DNA from: Streptomyces sp. WP-1 | GTDB taxonomy: Bacteria > Actinomycetota > Actinomycetes > Streptomycetales > Streptomycetaceae | NCBI RefSeq assembly: GCF_030450125.1 | Contig: NZ_CP123923.1 | Coordinates: 620,001 to 684,000 of the forward strand | Reading direction: 5' to 3' | DNA length: 64,000 nt | Shown: in pieces, positions 9,350 through 17,165 of the stretch | Position numbering within the stretch: the first letter of the stretch is position 1 | Layout: the number at the start of each line of letters is the position of its first letter | The notes under the pieces: generated by a model | Databases searched by the model: none | What the model was told of the DNA's origin: nothing | Seen by the model: the letters and a program-made list of their open reading frames with translations, nothing else | Program-made: the position numbers and the translations under genes

Positions 9350-10063
9350 TCAGCGGGAGAAGCGCGAGGTGCCCAGGTTCACCAGATGGCCGACCATGTC
9401 GATCCGTACGCCGTCCGGGGTGGCGCGGGCGGCGCTGAAGCCGACGTTCTCCGGGAGTTCGACACGCCAGGTGGCCACGGGCCGTTCGGTGCCGGGCATG
9501 TCGAGGGAGATCTCGTTCCCCTGGGCGAGCAGCGTACCGGTGCCGTCGGCCCGCCGGCCGCCGACGGTGCCGCTGATCCCGACCCGTGCCGCCTGGCCGT
9601 TCGAACCCGGCGCCTGCGCCACCTTGACGGGACCACCGGCGCCGGCCAACCGCGTGAGGACGCCGGACAGTTGGTCGTACGACAGGGTCAGCGTGCCGGT
9701 GACGAGGTTCGCCTCGGCGCTGCGGGCGGTCAGCGAGGTCACCGTCACGCCGTGCAGGTCGAGGCGAAGCCGCTCGACGTTCAGGTACCCGCCCTGCGCG
9801 TTGCTCGTGGTGTCGACGGTGAAGTTCTCGGCCGTCAGGGCGACATGGCCGAAGTCCTGGGCGAACGCCTGGGTCAGGAAGGGGAAGCCCTTGATCGACA
9901 CGTCGATGCCGCTGTCGGTCGTGTTGCCGTAGCCGTACTTCTGCCCGGCGAGCCGGGCGGCCTCCTTGTCCGCGTAGTGCACGGCGACCCGGTCGGCGAC
10001 GGTGAACAGCACGGCCAGGATCACCACCGTGATCGCCAGCACCTTCACCCAGCGTCGTCTCAT
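9350..10063 (-). CDS. DUF2993/LmeA-like phospholipid-binding protein
   Basis: 237 residues. A short basic N-terminus and a signal anchor (residues 8–24) are followed by the DUF2993 fold, seen in GIDVSIKGFPFLTQAFAQDF and repeated β-strand patterns such as VDTTSNAQGGYLNVERLRL. Members such as mycobacterial LmeA sit outside the membrane and bind phospholipid or polyprenyl lipids in cell-envelope synthesis. The start ATG (10061–10063) gives the signal anchor directly. The MMPL exporter encoded just upstream on the same strand fits a shared envelope-lipid role. Confidence 0.85.
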   Translation of the reverse strand: MRRRWVKVLAITVVILAVLFTVADRVAVHYADKEAARLAGQKYGYGNTTDSGIDVSIKGFPFLTQAFAQDFGHVALTAENFTVDTTSNAQGGYLNVERLRLDLHGVTVTSLTARSAEANLVTGTLTLSYDQLSGVLTRLAGAGGPVKVAQAPGSNGQAARVGISGTVGGRRADGTGTLLAQGNEISLDMPGTERPVATWRVELPENVGFSAARATPDGVRIDMVGHLVNLGTSRFSR

Positions 10064-10208
10064 CCCAATTCCCCCTGTACTAAGTGGAGTTGATCCGCAC
10101 GCCCCCCCGCGTGCGCCCCCGATCATGCCCCACGGGCGGGCCGCCGTGGGCAGCGGGGGCACACCGGGGCCCGCGCCCTGGTGTGCCCCCGCCGAGTGGT
10201 GCCCGGTG

Positions 10209-12365
10209 TCAGCGGCCGTGACCCGCCGGGTCACGGTCGTCCGCGGCCCGCGCGGGGACGATGCCGGGGGTCTCCGCCGCCCGGTCGCCGTGGCCCGGCC
10301 ACCAGGCCGCGTGGCCGATGAGCGCGGTGAGGCTCGGCGTGAAGAACATCGCCATGACGAACGCGGCGATCGCGATGCCGAAGGAGACCGCGAAGCCCAT
10401 CTCCGTGAGCAGCGCGTTGCCGGCCAGCATCATCGTGGCGAAGGTCGCCGCCAGGATGAACCCGGCCGCGGCCACGGTCGGTCCGGCGTGCCGCAGGGCC
10501 TGGCCCGCCGCCTCGCGCGGATCGCGGCCTTCGCGGGCCTCCTCCCGCAGCCGGGCGATCATGAGGATGTTGTAGTCCGTGCCGATGGCGACCACGAAGA
10601 GATACATGATCACCGGGAGCATGAACATCAGGCCGGAGTGCCCCTCCCCCTTCTGGAAGATCCACACCGTGGCGCCGAGGGTGGCGCCGAACCCGAGGCC
10701 CACCGAGGCCATCAGGTACCAGGGCGCCACCACACTGCGCAGCAGCAGGCCGAGGATGACCATGATGAGGAGGGCGGCGACGGGGAACACCGTGCGGTAG
10801 TCGTGGTTGACCGCCGTGTCGATGTCCTTGTAGATCGAGGACATGCCGCCGACCAGCGCCTCGGTGCCGGCGGGCGCGTCCGCGTGGGCGGTGTCGCGCA
10901 CCCGCTGCACGGCGTCGATCGCCTGGTCCGTGGACGCCTCGTACTTCAGGGTGACGGTGAAGTCCGCGGTGGTGCCGTCCTTGTTGAGCTGGCTCATCCG
11001 GACGCTCGCGACGCCGTCGACCGCGCCGAGCTTGTGCGCGTACCCGGTGAATCCGCTCTTGTCGAGCGGCTTGTCGCCGGTGCTGGAGAGGTAGACGTCG
11101 GTGGGCGCGGCGGCGCCCGCGGAGTACGCCTGCTGCATCCGGTCCTGGACGACCATGGACTCCTTGGTCTTGGGCATGGAGCCCGAGGCCAGGTCGAAGG
11201 TGGCCTGGTAGCCGAGGCTGCCGGCCGACAGTGCGAGCAGGACCAGGCCGGAGGCGACGGCGGCCAGCGCCGGGCGGCGGCGCACCGCGTGGCCGAGCGC
11301 GGCGAACCGGGCGTTCTCCGGCTCCCGCTGCCAGGACTTGGAGGGCCAGAAGACCTTGGGACCGATCAGGGAGACCACGGCCGGGATCAGGGTGAGGCCC
11401 GCGACGAGAGTGGCGGCGACCGCGATGGCGAGGGCCGGGCCCATCTGCTTGAGGAAGCCGAGGGTGGACAGGACCAGCGCGAGGAAGGCGATGATGACCG
11501 CGCCGGCGGCCGAGGCGATGGCCTCGCCGACCCGGCCGACCGCGTTGATCATCGCCTCCTTGGACTCGTCACCGGCCCTGAGGCGTTCGCGGTAGCGGAA
11601 CATCAGGAACAGGAAGTAGTCCGTGCCCACGCCGAAGAGCACCACGATCAGGATGGACGAGATCGAGCTGTTGGCCTGGAGCCCGAACAGCTTGGTGGCG
11701 TAGGCGATCAGCCCGTTGGCGACGGCCGAGACAAGGCCGATGAGGATCAGCGGCAGGACGGCCAGGACCGGCGCGCGGAAGATGATCAGCAGGGTCACCA
11801 GGATGATGACGAAGGTGCCGATGCCGATCAGCGCCTGGCCGCGCTGGGAGGAGTCCTGCTGGTCGAGGGCCTGCGCGGCGGAACCGCCGAGCTTCACGTC
11901 GAGGTGGGTGCCCCGGGCCAGTTGTTCGACGTCGGCGCGCAGGGTCTTGGCGGCGTCGGCCTGCTTGGGCTGGCCGGCGTTCTTGCTGTCCATCTGGACC
12001 AGGGTCAGGGAGTACCTGCCGTCCTTCGACGGCGGGCCGGGGACCACCTTCTGCACCTGATCGATCTTCTTCTCGCCCAGCTCGGTGGTGATCCGGGCGA
12101 TGTCCTTCTGGTCGGCGGCGGTCAGCCGGCCGCCGTCGGTGCGCTGGTAGAGCGCGATCGCGGACGGGGTGAACGCGCTGGGGAACGCCTTCTGCTGGAG
12201 ATTCGCCGCTTGGATGGACTCGTAACTCTTGGGCAGGAAACTGCTCTCGTCACTGTTGGAGGGCAGGCCTGGGGCGGTGGCGACGATCGCCACCGCGGCG
12301 ATCAGCCATGCCACGATCGTCCAGACCGGATGCCGGACGACGGCAGCGCCAATACGTCGGAACAT
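10209..12365 (-). CDS. MMPL-family RND lipid/drug exporter
   Basis: 718 residues from ATG 12363–12365, with GGAGGACC (12373–12380) as ribosome binding site. The N-terminal helix MFRRIGAAVVRHPVWTIVAWL, a periplasmic porter loop, helices 2–6, a second porter loop and helices 8–12 give the MMPL/YdfJ duplicated layout. GTDYFLFLMFRYRERL and GTDYNILMIARLREE are the paired proton-relay motifs after helices 4 and 10. It likely exports a lipid or hydrophobic metabolite using the proton gradient. A regulator is not encoded immediately beside it, although a TetR gene lies 1.3 kb upstream. Confidence 0.93.
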   Translation of the reverse strand: MFRRIGAAVVRHPVWTIVAWLIAAVAIVATAPGLPSNSDESSFLPKSYESIQAANLQQKAFPSAFTPSAIALYQRTDGGRLTAADQKDIARITTELGEKKIDQVQKVVPGPPSKDGRYSLTLVQMDSKNAGQPKQADAAKTLRADVEQLARGTHLDVKLGGSAAQALDQQDSSQRGQALIGIGTFVIILVTLLIIFRAPVLAVLPLILIGLVSAVANGLIAYATKLFGLQANSSISSILIVVLFGVGTDYFLFLMFRYRERLRAGDESKEAMINAVGRVGEAIASAAGAVIIAFLALVLSTLGFLKQMGPALAIAVAATLVAGLTLIPAVVSLIGPKVFWPSKSWQREPENARFAALGHAVRRRPALAAVASGLVLLALSAGSLGYQATFDLASGSMPKTKESMVVQDRMQQAYSAGAAAPTDVYLSSTGDKPLDKSGFTGYAHKLGAVDGVASVRMSQLNKDGTTADFTVTLKYEASTDQAIDAVQRVRDTAHADAPAGTEALVGGMSSIYKDIDTAVNHDYRTVFPVAALLIMVILGLLLRSVVAPWYLMASVGLGFGATLGATVWIFQKGEGHSGLMFMLPVIMYLFVVAIGTDYNILMIARLREEAREGRDPREAAGQALRHAGPTVAAAGFILAATFATMMLAGNALLTEMGFAVSFGIAIAAFVMAMFFTPSLTALIGHAAWWPGHGDRAAETPGIVPARAADDRDPAGHGR

Positions 12366-12549
12366 GCGGGAGGGTCCTCCTGTTACAGGAAGATCACCGC
12401 AGCCCGGGGAGCGGTCCCTGGCATCGGCGACCCCGACCGGCCCAGTCCGGCGAGCCGGTCGAATGGTTGTCTGAGGGATCACATCGTAGTGACCGACGAT
12501 ATGTTTTTCGCACTGAATTCTCGGTGGCCTGTACCGCGTCTCAAGCGGA
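12366..12549 (-). promoter_or_regulatory. intergenic promoter region upstream of the MMPL exporter
   Basis: This gap is clearly AT-richer than its surroundings. It contains an inverted repeat ATCGT…ACGAT (12483–12500) and a small palindrome CCTGTTACAGG just upstream of the MMPL ribosome binding site. Both are plausible operator elements. I cannot assign a regulator. Confidence 0.4.
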
Positions 12550-13389
12550 TCAAACCGGTCCGGAATTCCGCCAGATGAACACCTCGGTACTGGGGGCTCG
12601 CTCGGCGAAACGCCCCTTCGGGGAGACCTCCGCGAGCAGCCCGCGCAGATCCTCCTCGAAGGAGTCCAGCCGCGGGCCGAAGAGGTGCGGGGCGGCGAAG
12701 GAGTGCGAGAAGGTCCAGGCGACGACGTCGTCGGCGGTGCGCTCCAGTACCCCGCCACCGGGTACGACATGACGCTCGGGGCCGAGGAATCCCGCCTCCG
12801 CCAGGATCCGGGCCTCGCCCCCGGGCGTGCCCTGGGGCAGCAGCCCGCGACCCGCGCGGCGGACGGGCCCGAGGTACTCCTTGACCAGCGCGGCGATGCC
12901 CTCGTGGGGCACGGCGGGGTACGGCGATCCCCCGGTCGTCCGGCGCTCGCCCTTGAGGTCGGCGAGGTGGACCAGCGCGCCGCCGGGCCGGAGCAGCGCG
13001 CGGACAGTGCGGGCCACCCGGGCGCGGTCGGTCCAGTGGAAGGACTGCGCGAAGACCACGGCGCCGAACAGGCCGAGTCCGGCCGGGAGTTCCTCGGCAC
13101 GCAGCCGTGCCCAGCGGGTCCGCCCGGCCATCCCCGCGGCGGCGGCCCGGCGTTCGGCCGCGCGGATCATCCCCGGGTCGGGATCGATCCCGACGGCCTC
13201 GTGGAACAGGGCGGCCAGTGGCACGGTGACGGTGCCCGGACCGCAGCCCACGTCGAGCAGCCGGCCCCGCCCGTCGGCGGACAGCGCCCCGGCGAGCAGG
13301 GGCACCAGACCCGGGGCGTACGGCAGCCTGCCGCGCTCGTAGTGCTCGGCGGCTCCGGCGAACAGGGTCTCGTCCCACTCCCAGGTCAC
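12550..13389 (-). CDS. SAM-dependent class I methyltransferase
   Basis: 279 residues from GTG 13387–13389. Motif I LLDVGCGPGTVT (about 43–54), an acidic motif AVGIDPD, FGAVVFAQSFHW and the motif III region LLRPGGALVHL are classical methyltransferase type 11 elements. The substrate is unknown. The reading frame stays open far upstream through a 45-bp tandem repeat (13411–13590). A longer protein with a Pro/Arg repeat N-terminus is therefore possible, but the chosen start is where family-like sequence begins. Confidence 0.88.
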   Translation of the reverse strand: MTWEWDETLFAGAAEHYERGRLPYAPGLVPLLAGALSADGRGRLLDVGCGPGTVTVPLAALFHEAVGIDPDPGMIRAAERRAAAAGMAGRTRWARLRAEELPAGLGLFGAVVFAQSFHWTDRARVARTVRALLRPGGALVHLADLKGERRTTGGSPYPAVPHEGIAALVKEYLGPVRRAGRGLLPQGTPGGEARILAEAGFLGPERHVVPGGGVLERTADDVVAWTFSHSFAAPHLFGPRLDSFEEDLRGLLAEVSPKGRFAERAPSTEVFIWRNSGPV

Positions 13390-13410
13390 GTGACGGCCTT
13401 TCCTGCGGGG

Positions 13411-13590
13411 GCGGTTCGGGTGGAGGGGGCCAGGGTGGGCGACTCGGGCCGGGGGGCGGATCGGGTGAAGGGGGCCAGGGCGAGCGACTCGGGCCGGGGG
13501 CCGGTTCAGGTGACGGGGGTCAGGGCGAACGATTCGGGCCGGGGGCCGGTTCAGGTGACGGGACTCAGGTGGACGGCCTCGGCCGAAGAG
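13411..13590. repeat. four-copy 45-bp tandem repeat
   Basis: Copies occupy 13411–13455, 13456–13500, 13501–13545 and 13546–13590. The first three end in GGGCCGGGGG preceded by GACTC or GATTC, and the fourth is degenerate. The period is a multiple of three and the array is open in the frame of the downstream methyltransferase, where it would encode 15-residue units of the type NRPPARVARPGP. It fills most of the gap between the methyltransferase and the TetR gene. Confidence 0.85.
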
Positions 13591-13628
13591 GCTGATCGGG
13601 CTGCGGGCGGACCCGGGCCTGTGACGTT

Positions 13629-14294
13629 TCAGCTGGAGGCGCCGGCCAGCGCGGCCCGTGAGCGGCGTCGGGCCTCGGCGATCACCCGCGCGCCACGGTC
13701 GGGGGCGGTGTCGAGCCGGACCAGGACGGACGGGACGGCGATGGCGGGCAGCAGATGGCCGAAGAGCGCCGACATCCGCTGGTCCAGATCGGCCCAGTCG
13801 GCGACGGCCTGCGAGACGAGCTGCACCCCTATCCACGCCCCGAGGAAGACCTGCGCGGTCTCCTCCGGCACCACGTGCGGCAGCACCTCGTCCCTGGCCT
13901 GGGCCTCCGCCAGCAGGGACGCGGTGAGTCCGGCCCAGGCCGGCCAGGCGCTGCCGAAGACGTCCCGCCCCTGGAGGTCGGCCGAGAGCCGGACCGCGGC
14001 CAGCAGCAGGGGCTCACGCGGCAGCCGGTCGGCCAGGGTCATCCCGGCGTCCACCCACTCCTGGAGCTTCAGCTCCCGGGGGACGTGGTACTCGCCCGAG
14101 ATCCGCTCCTCCAGCACGCCCCTCGCGAGGGCCGCCTTGGAGTCGAAATGGAAGTAGAGGGCGCCCTTGGTGACACCGGCCCGGTTCAGTATCTCGGCGA
14201 TGGTCGCCGCGGCATAGCCACGCTCGGCGAACACCCCGGCGGCGGCCTCCAGGACAGCCCGTCGGGTCCGCACAGCTCGCTCCTGCTGAGCCAT
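13629..14294 (-). CDS. ScbR/ArpA-type TetR regulator (γ-butyrolactone receptor homologue)
   Basis: 221 residues from ATG 14292–14294 behind GGAGG. The N-terminal TetR helix-turn-helix spans about residues 8–55 (VFAERGYAAATIAEILNRAG, then TKGALYFHFDSK). The EYHVPRELKLQEWVDAG stretch and the ligand-pocket segment LLAAVRLSADLQ are typical of γ-butyrolactone receptors and pseudo-receptors. Such proteins repress antibiotic and developmental genes until an autoregulator binds. No scbA-like synthase is nearby, so an orphan receptor or pseudo-receptor is likely. The 5' gap contains AACGTT and AT-rich sequence that could hold its own operator. Confidence 0.88.
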   Translation of the reverse strand: MAQQERAVRTRRAVLEAAAGVFAERGYAAATIAEILNRAGVTKGALYFHFDSKAALARGVLEERISGEYHVPRELKLQEWVDAGMTLADRLPREPLLLAAVRLSADLQGRDVFGSAWPAWAGLTASLLAEAQARDEVLPHVVPEETAQVFLGAWIGVQLVSQAVADWADLDQRMSALFGHLLPAIAVPSVLVRLDTAPDRGARVIAEARRRSRAALAGASS

Positions 14295-14530
14295 GGACCC
14301 TCCTCAAGCTGAACGTTAAACCAATCAATAGCCTACCCCACGGCCTCTCTACCACCGGGTCCGCGCGGGCCGTTGGGAGATCCGGGGCACCGGGGGCGGG
14401 ACGGGAGACGGAGTGCGAGGACACACCCGGGGAACGCTCATGGCGTGCGCCGCGAACCGGGTCGGTTCGGGTTTGAATCTGAGGAGACATCAGAAGGCAT
14501 CACACCCTGTCGCCGCCCCAGGAGGACGTC

Positions 14531-15424
14531 ATGCGCGTCGCGATCACCGGGTCCCATGGGCTCATCGGTTCCGCCCTCGTCCGTTCCCTGTCGGGGGACG
14601 GGCATCAGGTCGTCAGGCTCGTCCGGGAGGGGGCGGATCATGCTCCGGGGGACGGCAGCGAGGCGGTGACCTGGGACCCGTCCGGGGGCGGGGTGCGCCT
14701 TGAGGGGGTGGACGCGGTGGTGCATCTGGCGGGGGCCGGGGTCGGGGACCACCGGTGGAGCGCGTCGTACAAGCGGGAGATCCGGGAGAGCCGGGTGCGG
14801 GGGACCCGGGCGATCGCGCGGGCGTGCGCCGACGCCGACGAGCCGCCCCGGGTGCTCGTCTCGGCGTCCGCGACCGGTTACTACGGGGACACCGGTGAGC
14901 GGATCGTGGACGAGAGCGCGCCGCCCGGGGACGACTTCCTGGCATCCGTCTGCGTCGACTGGGAGGCCGCGGCCGGGCCGGCCCGGGAGGCGGGGATCCG
15001 GGTGGTGCATCCGCGGACCGGGCTGGTGGTCGCGGGCGAGGGCGGGGCGTTCGGGCGGCTGCTGCCGCTGTTCCGGCTCGGGCTGGGCGGCCGGATCGGG
15101 TCCGGCGACCAGTACTGGCCGTTCGTCTCGCTGACCGACCACATCGCGGCGCTGCGGTTCGCCCTCGACACCGACGCGCTCTCGGGGCCGGTCAACTTCA
15201 CGGCCCCCGAGCCGCTGAGGGAACGTGAGGTCACCCGGGTGACGGCCCGTCTGCTGCACCGCCCGGCCGTCGTGCCCGCCCCGGCCTTCGCGCTCCGCGC
15301 CGCGCTCGGGGAGTTCGCGACGACCGTCACATGCAGCACCCGCGCGGTCCCGGCGGCGCTGACGAAGGCGGGCTTCGCCTTCCGCCATCCCACCTTCGAA
15401 CAGGCCCTGGGGTCGGTGCTCTGA
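14531..15424 (+). CDS. TIGR01777-family NAD(P)-dependent epimerase
   Basis: 297 residues from ATG 14531 behind GGAGGA (14521–14526). The Rossmann motif ITGSHGLIGSALV sits at 5–17. VSASATGYYGD carries the Ser/Tyr active-site region, and VCVDWE follows. The C-terminal third, with GEFATTV and the segment near FRHPTFEQAL, is the DUF1731 domain of the SDR39U1/TIGR01777 family (YfcH, SULA). The reaction is unknown; family members are thought to act on nucleotide sugars or as redox sensors. A hairpin follows the stop. Confidence 0.92.
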   Translation: MRVAITGSHGLIGSALVRSLSGDGHQVVRLVREGADHAPGDGSEAVTWDPSGGGVRLEGVDAVVHLAGAGVGDHRWSASYKREIRESRVRGTRAIARACADADEPPRVLVSASATGYYGDTGERIVDESAPPGDDFLASVCVDWEAAAGPAREAGIRVVHPRTGLVVAGEGGAFGRLLPLFRLGLGGRIGSGDQYWPFVSLTDHIAALRFALDTDALSGPVNFTAPEPLREREVTRVTARLLHRPAVVPAPAFALRAALGEFATTVTCSTRAVPAALTKAGFAFRHPTFEQALGSVL

Positions 15425-15440
15425 ACCGCCGTCACACCGA

Positions 15441-15477
15441 CGGGCGGTGCGCCGCTCCGGGAGCCGCGCACCGCCCG
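15441..15477. terminator. bidirectional terminator hairpin
   Basis: CGGGCGGTGCG (15441–15451) pairs perfectly with 15467–15477. It lies between the convergent epimerase and lamin-tail genes and can serve both. Confidence 0.7.
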
Positions 15478-15503
15478 CACCGTTCACCTCAGCCGGCCGG
15501 CGT

Positions 15504-16007
15504 TCAGTGGCGGCCGCCGCCCTGGCGCGAGTGGCCCGTGGCGCGGTGCTGGTTCCAGGCGACCTGGTCGACCAGGCGCCCGCGGTCGTTGCGCAGCTTG
15601 GCGGTGTCCGACTTGTCCCAGACCTGGGAGTGGCGGTCCTGGAACAGGTCGGACCGGGTGTTCCGGCCGACGCCGGTGTGGACGCGGACCGTGGCGCGGG
15701 CGCCGAGGGAGTAGTGGCGGAAGGTGAAGGTGTGCCCGGCGGCGTCCGACAGCGTCCAGCCGTTGAGGTTCACCGCCTTGCGCGACTCGTTGGTGACGGC
15801 CACCCACTGCTGGTTCAGCGCGACGTTGGTACGGGCCCCCCGGCCCGTGCTGTCGTACCGCACATTGCTGATGTACACCACGCCGTGCGAGCGGCCCGAG
15901 TGGTGGCCGGCGGCCGCGGCGGGCAGCGCGGCGGCGCCGACGACGGCCGCCGCCACAGCGGTGGCGGCGCTCAGCCGACGGACGGTCGTGAGAACAGAAA
16001 CGGACAC
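15504..16007 (-). CDS. secreted lamin-tail-domain protein
   Basis: 167 residues. The start GTG (16005–16007) is fixed by AAGGGGGA (16012–16019). A Sec signal peptide (LSAATAVAAAVVGAAALPAAAAG) ends near residue 34. The mature part is an immunoglobulin-fold lamin tail domain, seen in QWVAVTNESRKAVNLNGWTLSD and HTFTF…LGARATVRVHTG. The end is His/Arg-rich. Such domains occur in exported nucleases and surface proteins; alone it is probably a secreted binding module. It is divergent from the amidotransferase gene. Confidence 0.88.
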   Translation of the reverse strand: MSVSVLTTVRRLSAATAVAAAVVGAAALPAAAAGHHSGRSHGVVYISNVRYDSTGRGARTNVALNQQWVAVTNESRKAVNLNGWTLSDAAGHTFTFRHYSLGARATVRVHTGVGRNTRSDLFQDRHSQVWDKSDTAKLRNDRGRLVDQVAWNQHRATGHSRQGGGRH

Positions 16008-16240
16008 AGAGGTCCCCCTTTGTACATGGTGCTGTGCATGGTGCGTGGTGCTGGTGTCGGCCGGGTGACCGCACCCCCACACTGTGCAGCGCTTCGGGGG
16101 GATTCCGTGGGGAAAACGGGATGCATTGCGCTTCCTTCAGGTTTCCATGACTCTTACTCCCTTTACCGGTATCTTCCTTTTGCCTGGGGTATGAACGGAT
16201 TGACCTTCTGTTCGGAGGAGCCGTCACTTCGGAGGATCCC

Positions 16241-17110
16241 GTGTGCCGTCTGTTCGGGCTGACCAGCGCTCCCCGGCGCACCCGTGCCACCTTCTGGCTG
16301 CTGGAGGCGCCCGACAGCCTCAGCGCGCAGAGCCACCGCGAACCGGACGGCACCGGCCTCGGGTACTACGCGGCCGACGGCACACCCGAGGTGCACAAGG
16401 CGCCGATCGCCGCCTACGAGGACCGGGCCTTCGCCGAGGAGGCCCGCGAGGTGGAGTCGGCCACCTTCCTCGCGCACATCCGGTACGCCTCGACGGGCGG
16501 CCTCGATCTGCGCAACACGCACCCCTTCGAGCAGCGCGGGCGTCTGTTCGCGCACAACGGGGTGATCGAGGGGCTCGATCTGCTCGACCGTCACCTGGGC
16601 GAGGACCGCGCCCTGGTGCACGGCGACACCGACTCCGAGCGGTTCTTCGCCCTCGTCACCCGGGACTCCGAGGCGAACGGCGGTGACGTGTCCGCGGGAC
16701 TGGTGACGGCGGCCCGCTGGGTCGCCGAGAACCTGCCGCTGTTCGCGCTGAACGTCATCCTCGTCACAGCCGACGAACTGTGGGCGCTGCGCTATCCGGA
16801 CACCCATGAGCTGTACGTCCTGGAGCGGCCCGCGGGCGGCCACCACGGCTCACGTCATCTGGACCACACCGGCCGGCACGGGCGGCTGCGGGTGCGCTCG
16901 GCGGGGCTGGCCGGTCTGTCGTCGGTCGTCGTGGCCAGCGAGCCCCTGGACGAGAGCCCGCACTGGCGACTGCTGGCGCCCGGCGAACTGCTGCGCGTGG
17001 GCCCCGACCTCGGTGTCACGTCCCGTATCGCGCTGCCCGACCCGCCGGCGCATCCGCTCACCCTCGCCGATCTGCGCCCCGACGCGGCCGCCTCGCAGCG
17101 GCCCTCCTGA
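16241..17110 (+). CDS. class II glutamine amidotransferase
   Basis: 289 residues from GTG 16241 behind GGAGGA (16231–16236). The second residue is Cys (MCRLFGLTS), the N-terminal nucleophile of class II amidotransferases. AHIRYASTGG, NTHPF, FAHNGVIEG and HGDTDSERFF are the conserved glutamine-site motifs. No synthase domain is attached, so it resembles the stand-alone EgtC/YafJ group, which release ammonia or hydrolyse γ-glutamyl bonds. No ergothioneine genes are nearby, so I give no symbol. Confidence 0.9.
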   Translation: MCRLFGLTSAPRRTRATFWLLEAPDSLSAQSHREPDGTGLGYYAADGTPEVHKAPIAAYEDRAFAEEAREVESATFLAHIRYASTGGLDLRNTHPFEQRGRLFAHNGVIEGLDLLDRHLGEDRALVHGDTDSERFFALVTRDSEANGGDVSAGLVTAARWVAENLPLFALNVILVTADELWALRYPDTHELYVLERPAGGHHGSRHLDHTGRHGRLRVRSAGLAGLSSVVVASEPLDESPHWRLLAPGELLRVGPDLGVTSRIALPDPPAHPLTLADLRPDAAASQRPS

Positions 17111-17123
17111 CGGCGCACCAGAC

Positions 17124-17165
17124 CAGGAGTCCGAGGTCAGGAGCCTGAGGTCAGGAGTCCGAGTC
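17124..17165. repeat. three-copy 14-bp tandem repeat
   Basis: CAGGAGTCCGAGGT, CAGGAGCCTGAGGT and CAGGAGTCCGAGTC lie head to tail at 17124–17165. They span the stop codon and last codons of the LCP gene on the minus strand, so the C-terminus of that protein has been shaped by the repeat. Confidence 0.75.

Noticed and set aside
13430..13590. Tandem repeats considered as a CRISPR array
   Set aside because: The copies are directly adjacent and there are no unique spacers or cas genes.
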